The translations under genes and the position numbers were made by a program. The notes beneath the pieces were generated by a model that was given only the letters and a program-made list of their open reading frames with translations, was not told the DNA's origin and made no database searches. From NCBI GenBank assembly GCA_003663225.1, contig QMZP01000008.1, positions 1-11,926 of the forward strand: a DNA stretch of 11,926 bases, given 5' to 3'. This DNA is from Candidatus Aenigmatarchaeota archaeon. Lineage in GTDB: Archaea > Aenigmatarchaeota > Aenigmatarchaeia > QMZP01. Position 1 is the first letter of the stretch; each line of letters begins with the position of its first letter. Positions 1 through 5,044 of the stretch are shown one piece after another.

Positions 1-46
1 CCTATGTTCTTCATGCTTATTCTTGGGGGATAAGATATAAATATCA
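1..46. other. Unassigned left edge of the window
   Basis: This is the stretch downstream of the last recombinase gene. On the plus strand a short open frame from the window edge ends at TAA 31-33 (its last residues are hydrophobic), which could be the tail of a gene outside the window. Ten codons are too few to judge. An AT-rich run at 34-44 resembles a TATA element but could equally be part of a terminator for the minus-strand genes. Nothing firm can be called. Confidence 0.2.
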
Positions 47-580
47 CTATTTCTCGGGCTCGCTTCTGTTCGGTTCCGTCATGCCATGCGTGTACATGTA
101 AGTGGTTTCCCGGCGCGAATGGCCAAGCATGGCCTGTATGGTCTTGGCTGGCACCCCGTCCTTCCTGAGGTGGGTGGCATAGCTTATGCGCAGCGTGTGA
201 GGCTTTATCTCTTCGTAATTCCGGACATCTGCCATTCTGGCATAGCCCTTCACCATGCGCCTAACATGCCGGTCGCTAAGCGTCCCTCCAGAACCCCTGC
301 CTTTGAATATGATGCCTTCCATCCCTTTCACATACTCTTCCAATTCAAATGTGAACGCACCTGGTATCATGACATAGCGCTCATTCTTGCCCGGTATCCT
401 TATGACGTTCTCCTCGAAATCGATATCATGCACTTTCAAGGACCTGAGCTCCCCGCTCTTGAGCCCCAGATAATACAGGCATTTCAGCATCATGAGGTCT
501 CTTGGGCTGGTCTCGGCTGCCTTGAGCATCTTGGCTATCTCCATCTCGCTCAGAACCCTTGGAAACTTCATTTTTGCCAT
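47..580 (-). CDS. Tyrosine recombinase, catalytic domain only, with Arg-I changed to Lys
   Basis: Tyrosine recombinases of the Xer/integrase family cut and rejoin DNA at specific sites through a 3'-phosphotyrosine intermediate. This 177-residue protein contains only the C-terminal catalytic domain; the usual N-terminal SAM-like core-binding domain of about 100 residues is missing. Visible active-site positions are K65 in the beta hairpin (PGKNERYV), H128 and R131 (HTLR), H154 (LGHS) and the nucleophile Y163 (MYTH). The first catalytic arginine, normally in GLR, is lysine here (GLK, K41), and the His after HTLR is Ile. The protein is clearly paralogous to the gene just upstream (583-1143), and only 2 bp separate that gene's stop from this start, so the two are probably translated from one message. 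A GAGGAG lies 11 nt before the ATG. Strand cleavage may be impaired; it could act as the non-catalytic partner of a heteromer. The family call is firm, the role is inferred. Confidence 0.9.
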   Translation of the reverse strand: MAKMKFPRVLSEMEIAKMLKAAETSPRDLMMLKCLYYLGLKSGELRSLKVHDIDFEENVIRIPGKNERYVMIPGAFTFELEEYVKGMEGIIFKGRGSGGTLSDRHVRRMVKGYARMADVRNYEEIKPHTLRISYATHLRKDGVPAKTIQAMLGHSRRETTYMYTHGMTEPNRSEPEK

Positions 581-582
581 GC

Positions 583-1143
583 TTATTCAAACTCCTCAAA
601 CGCCTTCTCCACGTAACCTCTGGCCTGGTCCAGCCCCATGTGAGTGTATATGGTAGTGGTTTCTATGTTTTCATGACCCAGCATGTTCTGTATTATATTC
701 AGCGGGACACCCTTATTTTGCAGATGCGTGGCATATGAATGCCTAAGCGTGTGAGGATGTATTTCTTCGTATTTACGGACATTGGCCAGTTTGGCGTATT
801 TCTTGACTATCCTGCGTATGTGGCGGTCGCTTATTGTCCCGGAACCTGACCTGCCCCCGAAAAGCGGCCCTTCTGACCTTTCAGCTATCCATGCGCGCAG
901 GTCGCGGGCAAAGCCTTCCGGTATGGGGACATACCTGTCCTTTTTCCTCTTGCCTTGTACCACTTTGACAGTCTTATTGATAACGTCTATATCATCTACC
1001 AGCATTTTCTGGGCTTCCGAGTTCCTCAGGCCCAGGTAATACAGGCATTTCATCAGAATAAGGTCTCTTTTGTTCCCATTGGCCAGCCTGAACATCTCAA
1101 GCACTTCAGGCCTGGTCAGGAACCTAGGAAGCTTTCTTGCCAT
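583..1143 (-). CDS. Tyrosine recombinase, catalytic domain only, full catalytic set
   Basis: This is a 186-residue Xer/integrase-family recombinase. All expected catalytic residues are present: R40 (GLRNSE), K65 (QGKRKK), H131 and R134 (HTLRH), H157 (LGHEN) and Y166 (IYTH). As in the gene that follows, the N-terminal core-binding domain is missing, so the protein is about 100 residues shorter than archaeal XerA (about 280). I start it at ATG 1143 (MARKLPRF), which is preceded by GGGGAG and lines up with the start of its paralog; the frame is open further upstream to a TTG at 1179, but that part overlaps the small membrane ORF and has no family match. Its start overlaps the end of that small ORF by 20 bp, and its stop lies 2 bp before the next recombinase, which suggests one coupled operon. 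The domain-only layout resembles integrase-like proteins of mobile elements, and also minimal Xer-like proteins, so either a resident resolvase or an element-borne enzyme is possible. Confidence 0.92.
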   Translation of the reverse strand: MARKLPRFLTRPEVLEMFRLANGNKRDLILMKCLYYLGLRNSEAQKMLVDDIDVINKTVKVVQGKRKKDRYVPIPEGFARDLRAWIAERSEGPLFGGRSGSGTISDRHIRRIVKKYAKLANVRKYEEIHPHTLRHSYATHLQNKGVPLNIIQNMLGHENIETTTIYTHMGLDQARGYVEKAFEEFE

Positions 1144-1306
1144 TACTCCCCGCCTTCCCCCATTCAATGATGTGTCCAACCATGAATATCAATGAAAGTA
1201 TTACCACAACAGAGAAAATCGTCATACCAACGATGTCCTCCCGTGAAGATGGACGATCTCTGATTTCGACTTTTCCATAGACGCCCCTGATATAATTATT
1301 ACCCAT
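1124..1306 (-). CDS. Small single-pass membrane protein ahead of the recombinases
   Basis: This 60-residue reading frame has a polar, charged N-terminal part (residues 1-25, with RDRPSSRED just before the membrane), one strongly hydrophobic segment at about 26-47 (core IFSVVVILSLIFMVGHII) and a short basic tail ending GKKAS. By the positive-inside rule the C-terminal tail is probably cytoplasmic, although the N-terminal side is also charged. An AAGGAG sits directly before the ATG with only 1 nt spacing, unusually tight. The stop overlaps the start of the recombinase gene by 20 bp, the pattern of a translationally coupled operon. I do not recognise a family. A leader ORF that sets recombinase translation, or a membrane anchor or partner, are both conceivable. 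The coherent helix and the overlap argue for a real gene, but at this length chance cannot be excluded. Confidence 0.55.
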   Translation of the reverse strand: MGNNYIRGVYGKVEIRDRPSSREDIVGMTIFSVVVILSLIFMVGHIIEWGKAGSNGKKAS

Positions 1307-1318
1307 GCTCCTTAAAAT

Positions 1319-1346
1319 ATGTCCGAAAATCCATATTTTCGGACAT
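1319..1346. repeat. Perfect 12-bp inverted repeat, dif-sized, before the recombinase operon
   Basis: The arms ATGTCCGAAAAT (1319-1330) and ATTTTCGGACAT (1335-1346) are perfect reverse complements separated by CCAT; the flanking bases 1318 and 1347 do not pair. The total is 28 bp, the length of dif-type Xer sites (two 11-bp arms around a 6-bp centre). It lies 13 bp upstream of the small membrane ORF and the two recombinases. Alternatives: a repressor operator, since the centre reads AAAATATGG on the minus strand and could be a TATA element about 26 bp before position 1310, or an RNA hairpin. The symmetry is seen directly; the role is inferred. Confidence 0.75.
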
Positions 1347-1536
1347 TAGCACATAAAACAGCACAAAGCGAGCTTCTGAACGTGCACAGAAAGGGCATTT
1401 CAGGGCACATTTTGGCCGAATAGGGTAGGGTACGGGCAGAAAAGGGGGGCATGTTTTCATACACCAATGTCAACATACCATGCCAGAAAGCCAAATGACA
1501 TGATGTCCGTTTTTACGAAATATGACCCGTCTACCA
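1347..1536. other. Intergenic stretch between recombinase operon and small unknown gene
   Basis: No convincing gene is present. A minus-strand 60-codon frame covers most of it, but it is cysteine- and phenylalanine-rich, has no ribosome-binding site and runs through the inverted repeat. The sequence holds several GCACA words (near 1350, 1361, 1383 and 1404) and G-rich runs around 1420-1450. An ATGTCCG word, the same 7 bases that begin the palindrome at 1319, recurs at 1503-1509. It presumably contains the end of the message from the minus-strand gene at 1537-1797 and upstream control sequence for the recombinase operon. Confidence 0.4.
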
Positions 1537-1797
1537 CTAGTAGAGCCTGACGCTCTTATGGACAAGCGGGACAGCGCTGTCAGGAAGCAGCCCGTCGTTG
1601 AGATACCTTACCATACAGCGCTCAGGGTTCCTCCTGTCCTTGAAGACCGTTATTTCATCCCCATCCTCGAGCGCATAGTCCTCCACGAAGAATCCTATCC
1701 CATCCCTGTAGATGACCTTGCCCTTCGAGCCGTTGATGCCCACATCATAATCCAACAGCATCACATTCTTCAGGTCGAACTCCTTCATCTCGTCCAT
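1537..1797 (-). CDS. Small hypothetical protein, 86 residues
   Basis: I do not recognise this protein. From ATG 1797 it begins MDEMKEFDLKNV and is a small, probably beta-rich, soluble domain with a Gly/Asp turn (YALEDGDEITVF, residues 41-52) followed by a basic stretch (KDRRNPER). There is no signal peptide and no membrane segment. The frame stays open to an ATG at 1845, which would add 16 residues, but the sequence between the two ATGs contains an AT-rich box centred 25-26 bp before 1797, the spacing expected for a leaderless archaeal message, and no ribosome-binding site precedes 1797. The later start is therefore preferred. It lies 68 bp downstream of the winged-helix gene on the same strand and could be read both from its own promoter and from that gene. 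Its function is unknown. Confidence 0.75.
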   Translation of the reverse strand: MDEMKEFDLKNVMLLDYDVGINGSKGKVIYRDGIGFFVEDYALEDGDEITVFKDRRNPERCMVRYLNDGLLPDSAVPLVHKSVRLY

Positions 1798-1817
1798 GAA
1801 CAAGACTTCGGCATAAG

Positions 1818-1827
1818 AAATAAATAT
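1818..1827 (-). promoter_or_regulatory. TATA-like element of the 86-residue gene
   Basis: On the minus strand this reads ATATTTATTT, centred about 25 bp upstream of ATG 1797. That is the normal distance from an archaeal TATA box to the transcription start, which would make the message leaderless and favours the shorter protein start. Confidence 0.5.
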
Positions 1828-1865
1828 CATATCCGTTTTGCGCATTATCAGAAATTAATGCTCTC

Positions 1866-2216
1866 TCACTTCCTGGGCTTCTTGTCATTCTTCTTTGACT
1901 TGGGCGCCTTCTTTTCGCTGGACTCCAGCTTCAGGAACCTCTTTATCATGGCATCCATGTGCTTGGCTATCTCCGCGCCCTCTTCGGTCAGGACCACCTG
2001 CTTTATCCTGCCCTTCTTCTCGAAGTCCACTATACCCATCTCCTTCAGGGCATCAAGTATCTTTATGGTATGGGAGTACGTGCAGTTCGCTTCTTTCGAT
2101 AGTATGGTCACGTAAACGGGGTCGTCGCTTGTGTGGAGCCCGAGAAGTATCTTCGCAGGCTTGTCCCTGAGGAACAGGCCTTCAAGCACCCGGTTTTCAT
2201 TGCTCTCCATGACCAT
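1866..2216 (-). CDS. Winged helix-turn-helix transcriptional regulator
   Basis: This is a 116-residue DNA-binding protein of the MarR/ArsR-like winged-helix type common in archaea. Residues 18-60 (RDKPAKILLGLHTS to LDALKEMG) form the helices: the YVTILSKEANCTYSHTIKIL part is the helix-turn-helix, with CTYSHTIKIL as the likely recognition helix. Residues 61-77 (GIVDFEKKGRIKQVVLT) form the beta wing. The following helix (EEGAEIAKHMDAMIKRFLKL) would dimerise, and the tail after residue 99 is lysine-rich (KKAPKSKKNDKKPRK). ATG 2216 is preceded by GGAG at 7 nt; a second ATG at 2210 would shorten it by two residues. Two TCCGGA palindromes in its upstream region suggest self-regulation. It may also control the unknown gene downstream or the recombinase operon; the last is speculation. 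Confidence 0.88.
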   Translation of the reverse strand: MVMESNENRVLEGLFLRDKPAKILLGLHTSDDPVYVTILSKEANCTYSHTIKILDALKEMGIVDFEKKGRIKQVVLTEEGAEIAKHMDAMIKRFLKLESSEKKAPKSKKNDKKPRK

Positions 2217-2233
2217 ATGAAAGCTCCAAATGT

Positions 2234-2284
2234 CCGGAATTGCGCATTCGTAACCTCACGTCCGGACCTATGCTTATTTTATGT
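2234..2284 (-). promoter_or_regulatory. Promoter and candidate operator pair of the winged-helix gene
   Basis: On the minus strand CATAAAATAAG (2274-2284) is a TATA candidate that would place the start of transcription near 2253. It is flanked by two palindromic words: GTCCGGAC (2261-2268), between TATA and predicted start, and TCCGGA (2234-2239), inside the leader. Their centres are 28 bp apart. These are the positions where an archaeal repressor would block polymerase, so binding by the gene's own product is a reasonable guess. The words are seen; the binding is inferred. Confidence 0.4.
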
Positions 2285-2532
2285 ATCTGATATTAATAAA
2301 GGTTATTTATGAGCTATGATGTTTTATAGTCGTTACATGATATACTTTTTATGATATATTTCTAATAACAATAGTTATTTAGTATCTTTTAATTAATATA
2401 CTATACACAATATACATCATGAAGTATATTATAAATATGATATATGATGCGTGAGCCCTGGCGCTGCAAAGTGAGTGTTGGCCCAATCCCAGAGTCCGCT
2501 CAAGCAGCATTGCTCAGCTAAGAATTGGATTA
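2285..2532. other. AT-rich gene-free spacer
   Basis: Positions 2271-2450 are extremely AT-rich, rich in TATA, ATGATATA and AGTATA words, in contrast to the surrounding coding DNA. Positions 2451-2532 return to balanced composition. I looked in that part for a tRNA on both strands (acceptor pairing, T-loop motif) and found none, and no clear box C/D pair. The helicase gene ends at 2533, so this segment would hold its 3' untranslated end; the AT-rich part may include T-rich termination signals and upstream DNA for the winged-helix gene. Confidence 0.45.
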
Positions 2533-3789
2533 TCATCTCCTGGAGCGTGAGTGAGAGCTGCGCCTGCCCCTCGGCCCGCCGCTTCTCCTGCGGTCGTTCG
2601 GCCCGGAGCCGCCCCTGCGTCCCTTGTAGCCTCCACGGTGAGACTTCCTGTCCCTTCCTACGCACCTGTCGAACGGGATCTTTTTGAAGTGGGGCATATT
2701 TTCCTTGTCAACGTCTATCTTCGGGTCGCTGAGGACGCGCCTGAAATTGTCGTGATCACGCTTAACGAGAAGCGTGACAGCATCGCCGCTCTTGCCTGCC
2801 CTTGCTGTCCTTCCTATCCTGTGTATGTATTCCTTTGCTGTCTTGGGAACGTCGTAGTTGTAGATGTGGGTGATGTTCTTTATGTCAAGGCCTCTTGCAG
2901 CGACATCCGTGGCTACCAGGACGTCCACCTTGTTCTCTTTCAGTGCCTGCAGCGACCTTGTCCTCAGGTGCTGGCTCATGCCCCCGTGTATGGCAGAGGC
3001 ATCTATGCCCTGCTTCCTGAGGTTTTTCACCACTATCTCCGCTTCATGCCTAGTAGCGCAGAAAACGATAGCAAGGCCCGGCGTGGTGTGCTTCAGCAGG
3101 TGAACCAGCAGTGAGAACTTCTCGTTGTGCGGATAAATATCATAATACACCTGCTTAAGCTTGCTTGTATCGACGTGTGTCCTGGTGGTTATCATCTCAG
3201 GGTCCTTTAGGTACCTGTTCATTATGTCCTTTATGTCATAGGATATGGTAGCGCTGAACATCAGCGTCTGGCGGTCCTTGGGGACGCTGTTTATTATCCT
3301 CTCGACGTCGTCTATGAATCCCATGTCAAGCATGCGGTCAGTCTCGTCCAGTATGAGATGTCTCACGTTACTGAAGCTTATGGTCTTCCTGCCCAAATGG
3401 TCCAGTATCCTGCCCGGCGTGCCCACTATTATGTCAGCTGATGGTATGTCCCTTATCTGGCCCTCTATACCCACGCCGCCATAGACGCTTATCACCTTCA
3501 GCCCAAGGCCTGAACCCAGGTCCTTGAACACATCCGTTATCTGTATGCAGAGCTCCCTCGTAGGGGCCAAAGCAAGTACCTGGGGACCCTTTCCGGGCGC
3601 AATCTTCTGCACCACGGGCAATGCAAAGGCCACAGTCTTGCCTGAGCCCGTTTCTGCCTGCCCTACGACATCCCTGCCTTCAAGAATGGCAGGTATGCAT
3701 CTTTCCTGTATGGGTGTAAGCTCTTCAAAACCAAGCCTTTTAATGCTTTCAAGAAGCTTATCCTTAAGGTTCAGTTGGTCGAATCTCAT
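2533..3789 (-). CDS. DEAD-box family ATP-dependent RNA helicase (DETD variant)
   Basis: This is a superfamily 2 RNA helicase that uses ATP to unwind short RNA duplexes and remodel ribonucleoproteins, typically in ribosome assembly, RNA decay or cold response. Motifs appear in order: Q motif (FEELTPIQ, 21-28), Walker A (AETGSGKT, 45-52), PTREL (76-80), TPGR (124-127), motif II as DETD (148-151), SAT (179-181), then in the second RecA domain ATDVAARGLD (293-302) and HRIGRTAR (323-330). Motif II differs from DEAD by Ala to Thr at its third position; the metal-binding D148 and E149 are kept. Residues 378-418 form an Arg/Gly/Ser-rich basic tail (GRRGG, GPRGRR, SHSRSRR), probably a disordered RNA-binding extension. 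ATG 3789 has GAGGA about 8 nt upstream and a TATA element at the right distance. The family is certain; the RNA target cannot be told from sequence. Confidence 0.97.
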   Translation of the reverse strand: MRFDQLNLKDKLLESIKRLGFEELTPIQERCIPAILEGRDVVGQAETGSGKTVAFALPVVQKIAPGKGPQVLALAPTRELCIQITDVFKDLGSGLGLKVISVYGGVGIEGQIRDIPSADIIVGTPGRILDHLGRKTISFSNVRHLILDETDRMLDMGFIDDVERIINSVPKDRQTLMFSATISYDIKDIMNRYLKDPEMITTRTHVDTSKLKQVYYDIYPHNEKFSLLVHLLKHTTPGLAIVFCATRHEAEIVVKNLRKQGIDASAIHGGMSQHLRTRSLQALKENKVDVLVATDVAARGLDIKNITHIYNYDVPKTAKEYIHRIGRTARAGKSGDAVTLLVKRDHDNFRRVLSDPKIDVDKENMPHFKKIPFDRCVGRDRKSHRGGYKGRRGGSGPNDRRRSGGPRGRRSSHSRSRR

Positions 3790-3828
3790 GTGTTATTCCT
3801 CATCACAGCTTAAACTATCAACTAGGTC

Positions 3829-3838
3829 ATTTAAATAA
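3829..3838 (-). promoter_or_regulatory. TATA element of the helicase gene
   Basis: TTATTTAAAT on the minus strand, centred about 45 bp before ATG 3789, predicts a start near 3808 and a leader of about 19 nt containing the GAGGA ribosome-binding site. This suggests that the helicase is transcribed separately from the DUF373 gene that precedes it. Confidence 0.5.
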
Positions 3839-3906
3839 GAATTCCACTTGTCTGTGACCGGTGGTAAGGAGCTAACCAATTAACCGTTTGAGATAGCTGA
3901 GACGTT

Positions 3907-4950
3907 TCATGTTTTCCATTCTATCATCAGCGCTATGAAAAGCAGCACGAAACCCGCTATCACGCTGAATATGAAGTCTATCATGGGAAGCTCCGGGTTT
4001 ATCATGAAGCCTGAGGCACTGTATATGACCAATGACACGGCGAACCCGAATATTATTACTGCCACTACTGCTCTGAGGCGCCTCTCCTTGTTGCCCACGT
4101 TCCTGCCTACCCACGCGGTCGCCCCGGCTAGGTAATACAGGTATATGGAAGCGTAGACGAATGCAGCGGCTGCCTCAAACATGTTCTTCGCTATCATGTC
4201 CTCGGCTGCCATGTATCCTGCATATGTAGCGAATATTATGAAGATTATGGATACAACATACAGGAAGAACGCGAACCTTCTCCTCGTTAGCGCGGATTGC
4301 ATCTCTTCGGTCGCCCCTGTTATGTATCTCTCGAGCTTGAAGCCCCTTATGAAGAAGTACGCTCCTACCACGCCTATTATGAGCCTCCAGCCTTCGAAGC
4401 CGAACAAAGCCCACAGTATCAGGGCAATTGCGGGCAGGCCGAAGAACAGCCTGGAGAACTTGGGGTTCTCAGAGGACTCTGTTATGAAATCCTTTATCTT
4501 GTAGTATGTAGACTCAAGCTGTTCGGATTGCTTGACTATTACCCTCCTAACCGACAGGATGGGCACCTTTGACTGTATTATGGGCATGACATGGTCGTCC
4601 TCAGTACCGTCGGTGACCAGTATAACAAAGTCTGCCTTGAACTTCCTCAGGACCTTGTCGAGCTGCTCCGAAACCTTTTTGTCGGACTGCAGGCCCACGT
4701 TCTTGTGGCCTGTGAGAACAGCTACTTCTACGGTGTACTTGTCCTTGATGTCATCATACATCCGGACAGCCTGAAAGACAGCATTCATATCAGAGTCCTC
4801 GGGGTCAGCAAGCCCCAGCTTCTGGGCTGATTCCAGGACATCTTTCCTTCCCAATATCGGCCCGGACATGCCTGCTTTCTCTCCCATGTCGTTGTCCCTG
4901 TCGACAGAGAGAACGAGTATCATGTCCTTGCCCTTTTTCGCGTCTGGCAT
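3907..4950 (-). CDS. DUF373 family archaeal membrane protein
   Basis: This 347-residue protein matches the archaeal DUF373 family: a cytoplasmic N-terminal domain with the characteristic opening ILVLSVDRDNDMGEKAG (11-27), a GPILGR segment, and a conserved TDGTEDDHVMPIIQS region (113-127), then a C-terminal membrane domain. I count about six membrane helices, at roughly 168-184, 188-203, 226-247, 258-277, 294-312 and 323-343, with positively charged loops such as TRRR (222-225) and NKERRLR (287-293). The biochemical function of the family is not established; the Asp-rich N-terminal motifs look like ligand or metal binding sites, but that is inference. It is divergent from rpa with 94 bp between the starts. 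CTTAATATAC (4971-4980, minus strand) is centred 25 bp before ATG 4950, so the message is probably leaderless. The stop lies 117 bp before the helicase start. Confidence 0.93.
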   Translation of the reverse strand: MPDAKKGKDMILVLSVDRDNDMGEKAGMSGPILGRKDVLESAQKLGLADPEDSDMNAVFQAVRMYDDIKDKYTVEVAVLTGHKNVGLQSDKKVSEQLDKVLRKFKADFVILVTDGTEDDHVMPIIQSKVPILSVRRVIVKQSEQLESTYYKIKDFITESSENPKFSRLFFGLPAIALILWALFGFEGWRLIIGVVGAYFFIRGFKLERYITGATEEMQSALTRRRFAFFLYVVSIIFIIFATYAGYMAAEDMIAKNMFEAAAAFVYASIYLYYLAGATAWVGRNVGNKERRLRAVVAVIIFGFAVSLVIYSASGFMINPELPMIDFIFSVIAGFVLLFIALMIEWKT

Positions 4951-4970
4951 ACGACCATGTTTATTTTTCG

Positions 4971-5012
4971 GTATATTAAGGTTGGACGATTGCTATAAAA
5001 AGATTTTTAAAT
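4971..5012. promoter_or_regulatory. Divergent promoter region between DUF373 gene and rpa
   Basis: The minus-strand box CTTAATATAC (4971-4980) fits a leaderless start at 4950. Facing the other way are TATAAAAAG (4994-5002) and TTTTTAAAT (5004-5012), which would start the rpa message near 5022 or 5035, 10 to 23 nt before ATG 5045. A third AT-rich box, AAATATAAA (5031-5039), would start transcription near 5061, inside the annotated frame, and so bears on the doubtful rpa start. Confidence 0.5.
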
Positions 5013-5044
5013 CCCGGTTTCCACCGTCACAAATATAAACCACC

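Noticed and set aside
86..616. Long plus-strand open frame opposite the recombinase gene
   Set aside because: It lies antisense to a gene with clear catalytic motifs, and its protein is of unnatural composition; a shadow of the biased codon use on the other strand.
1312..1494. Minus-strand 60-codon frame
   Set aside because: No ribosome-binding site, odd Cys/Phe/Met-rich composition, and it runs through the perfect palindrome; probably chance.
1522..2115. 197-codon plus-strand frame
   Set aside because: Antisense to both the unknown small gene and the winged-helix gene; the winged-helix match on the other strand is convincing, so this is a shadow.
2451..2532. Possible tRNA or box C/D RNA in the balanced part of the spacer
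   Set aside because: No acceptor-stem pairing or T-loop sequence on either strand, and no matching C and D boxes at a proper distance.
2551..3114. 187-codon plus-strand frame opposite the helicase
   Set aside because: Antisense to the conserved second helicase domain; no family resemblance.
3841..3906. Near-symmetric AACCAATTAACC around 3877-3888 as a possible operator
   Set aside because: The flanking words are direct, not inverted, repeats, so there is no real dyad symmetry.
3872..4114. 80-codon minus-strand frame overlapping the end of the DUF373 gene
   Set aside because: It is another frame of the same DNA; the membrane protein frame is clearly the coding one.
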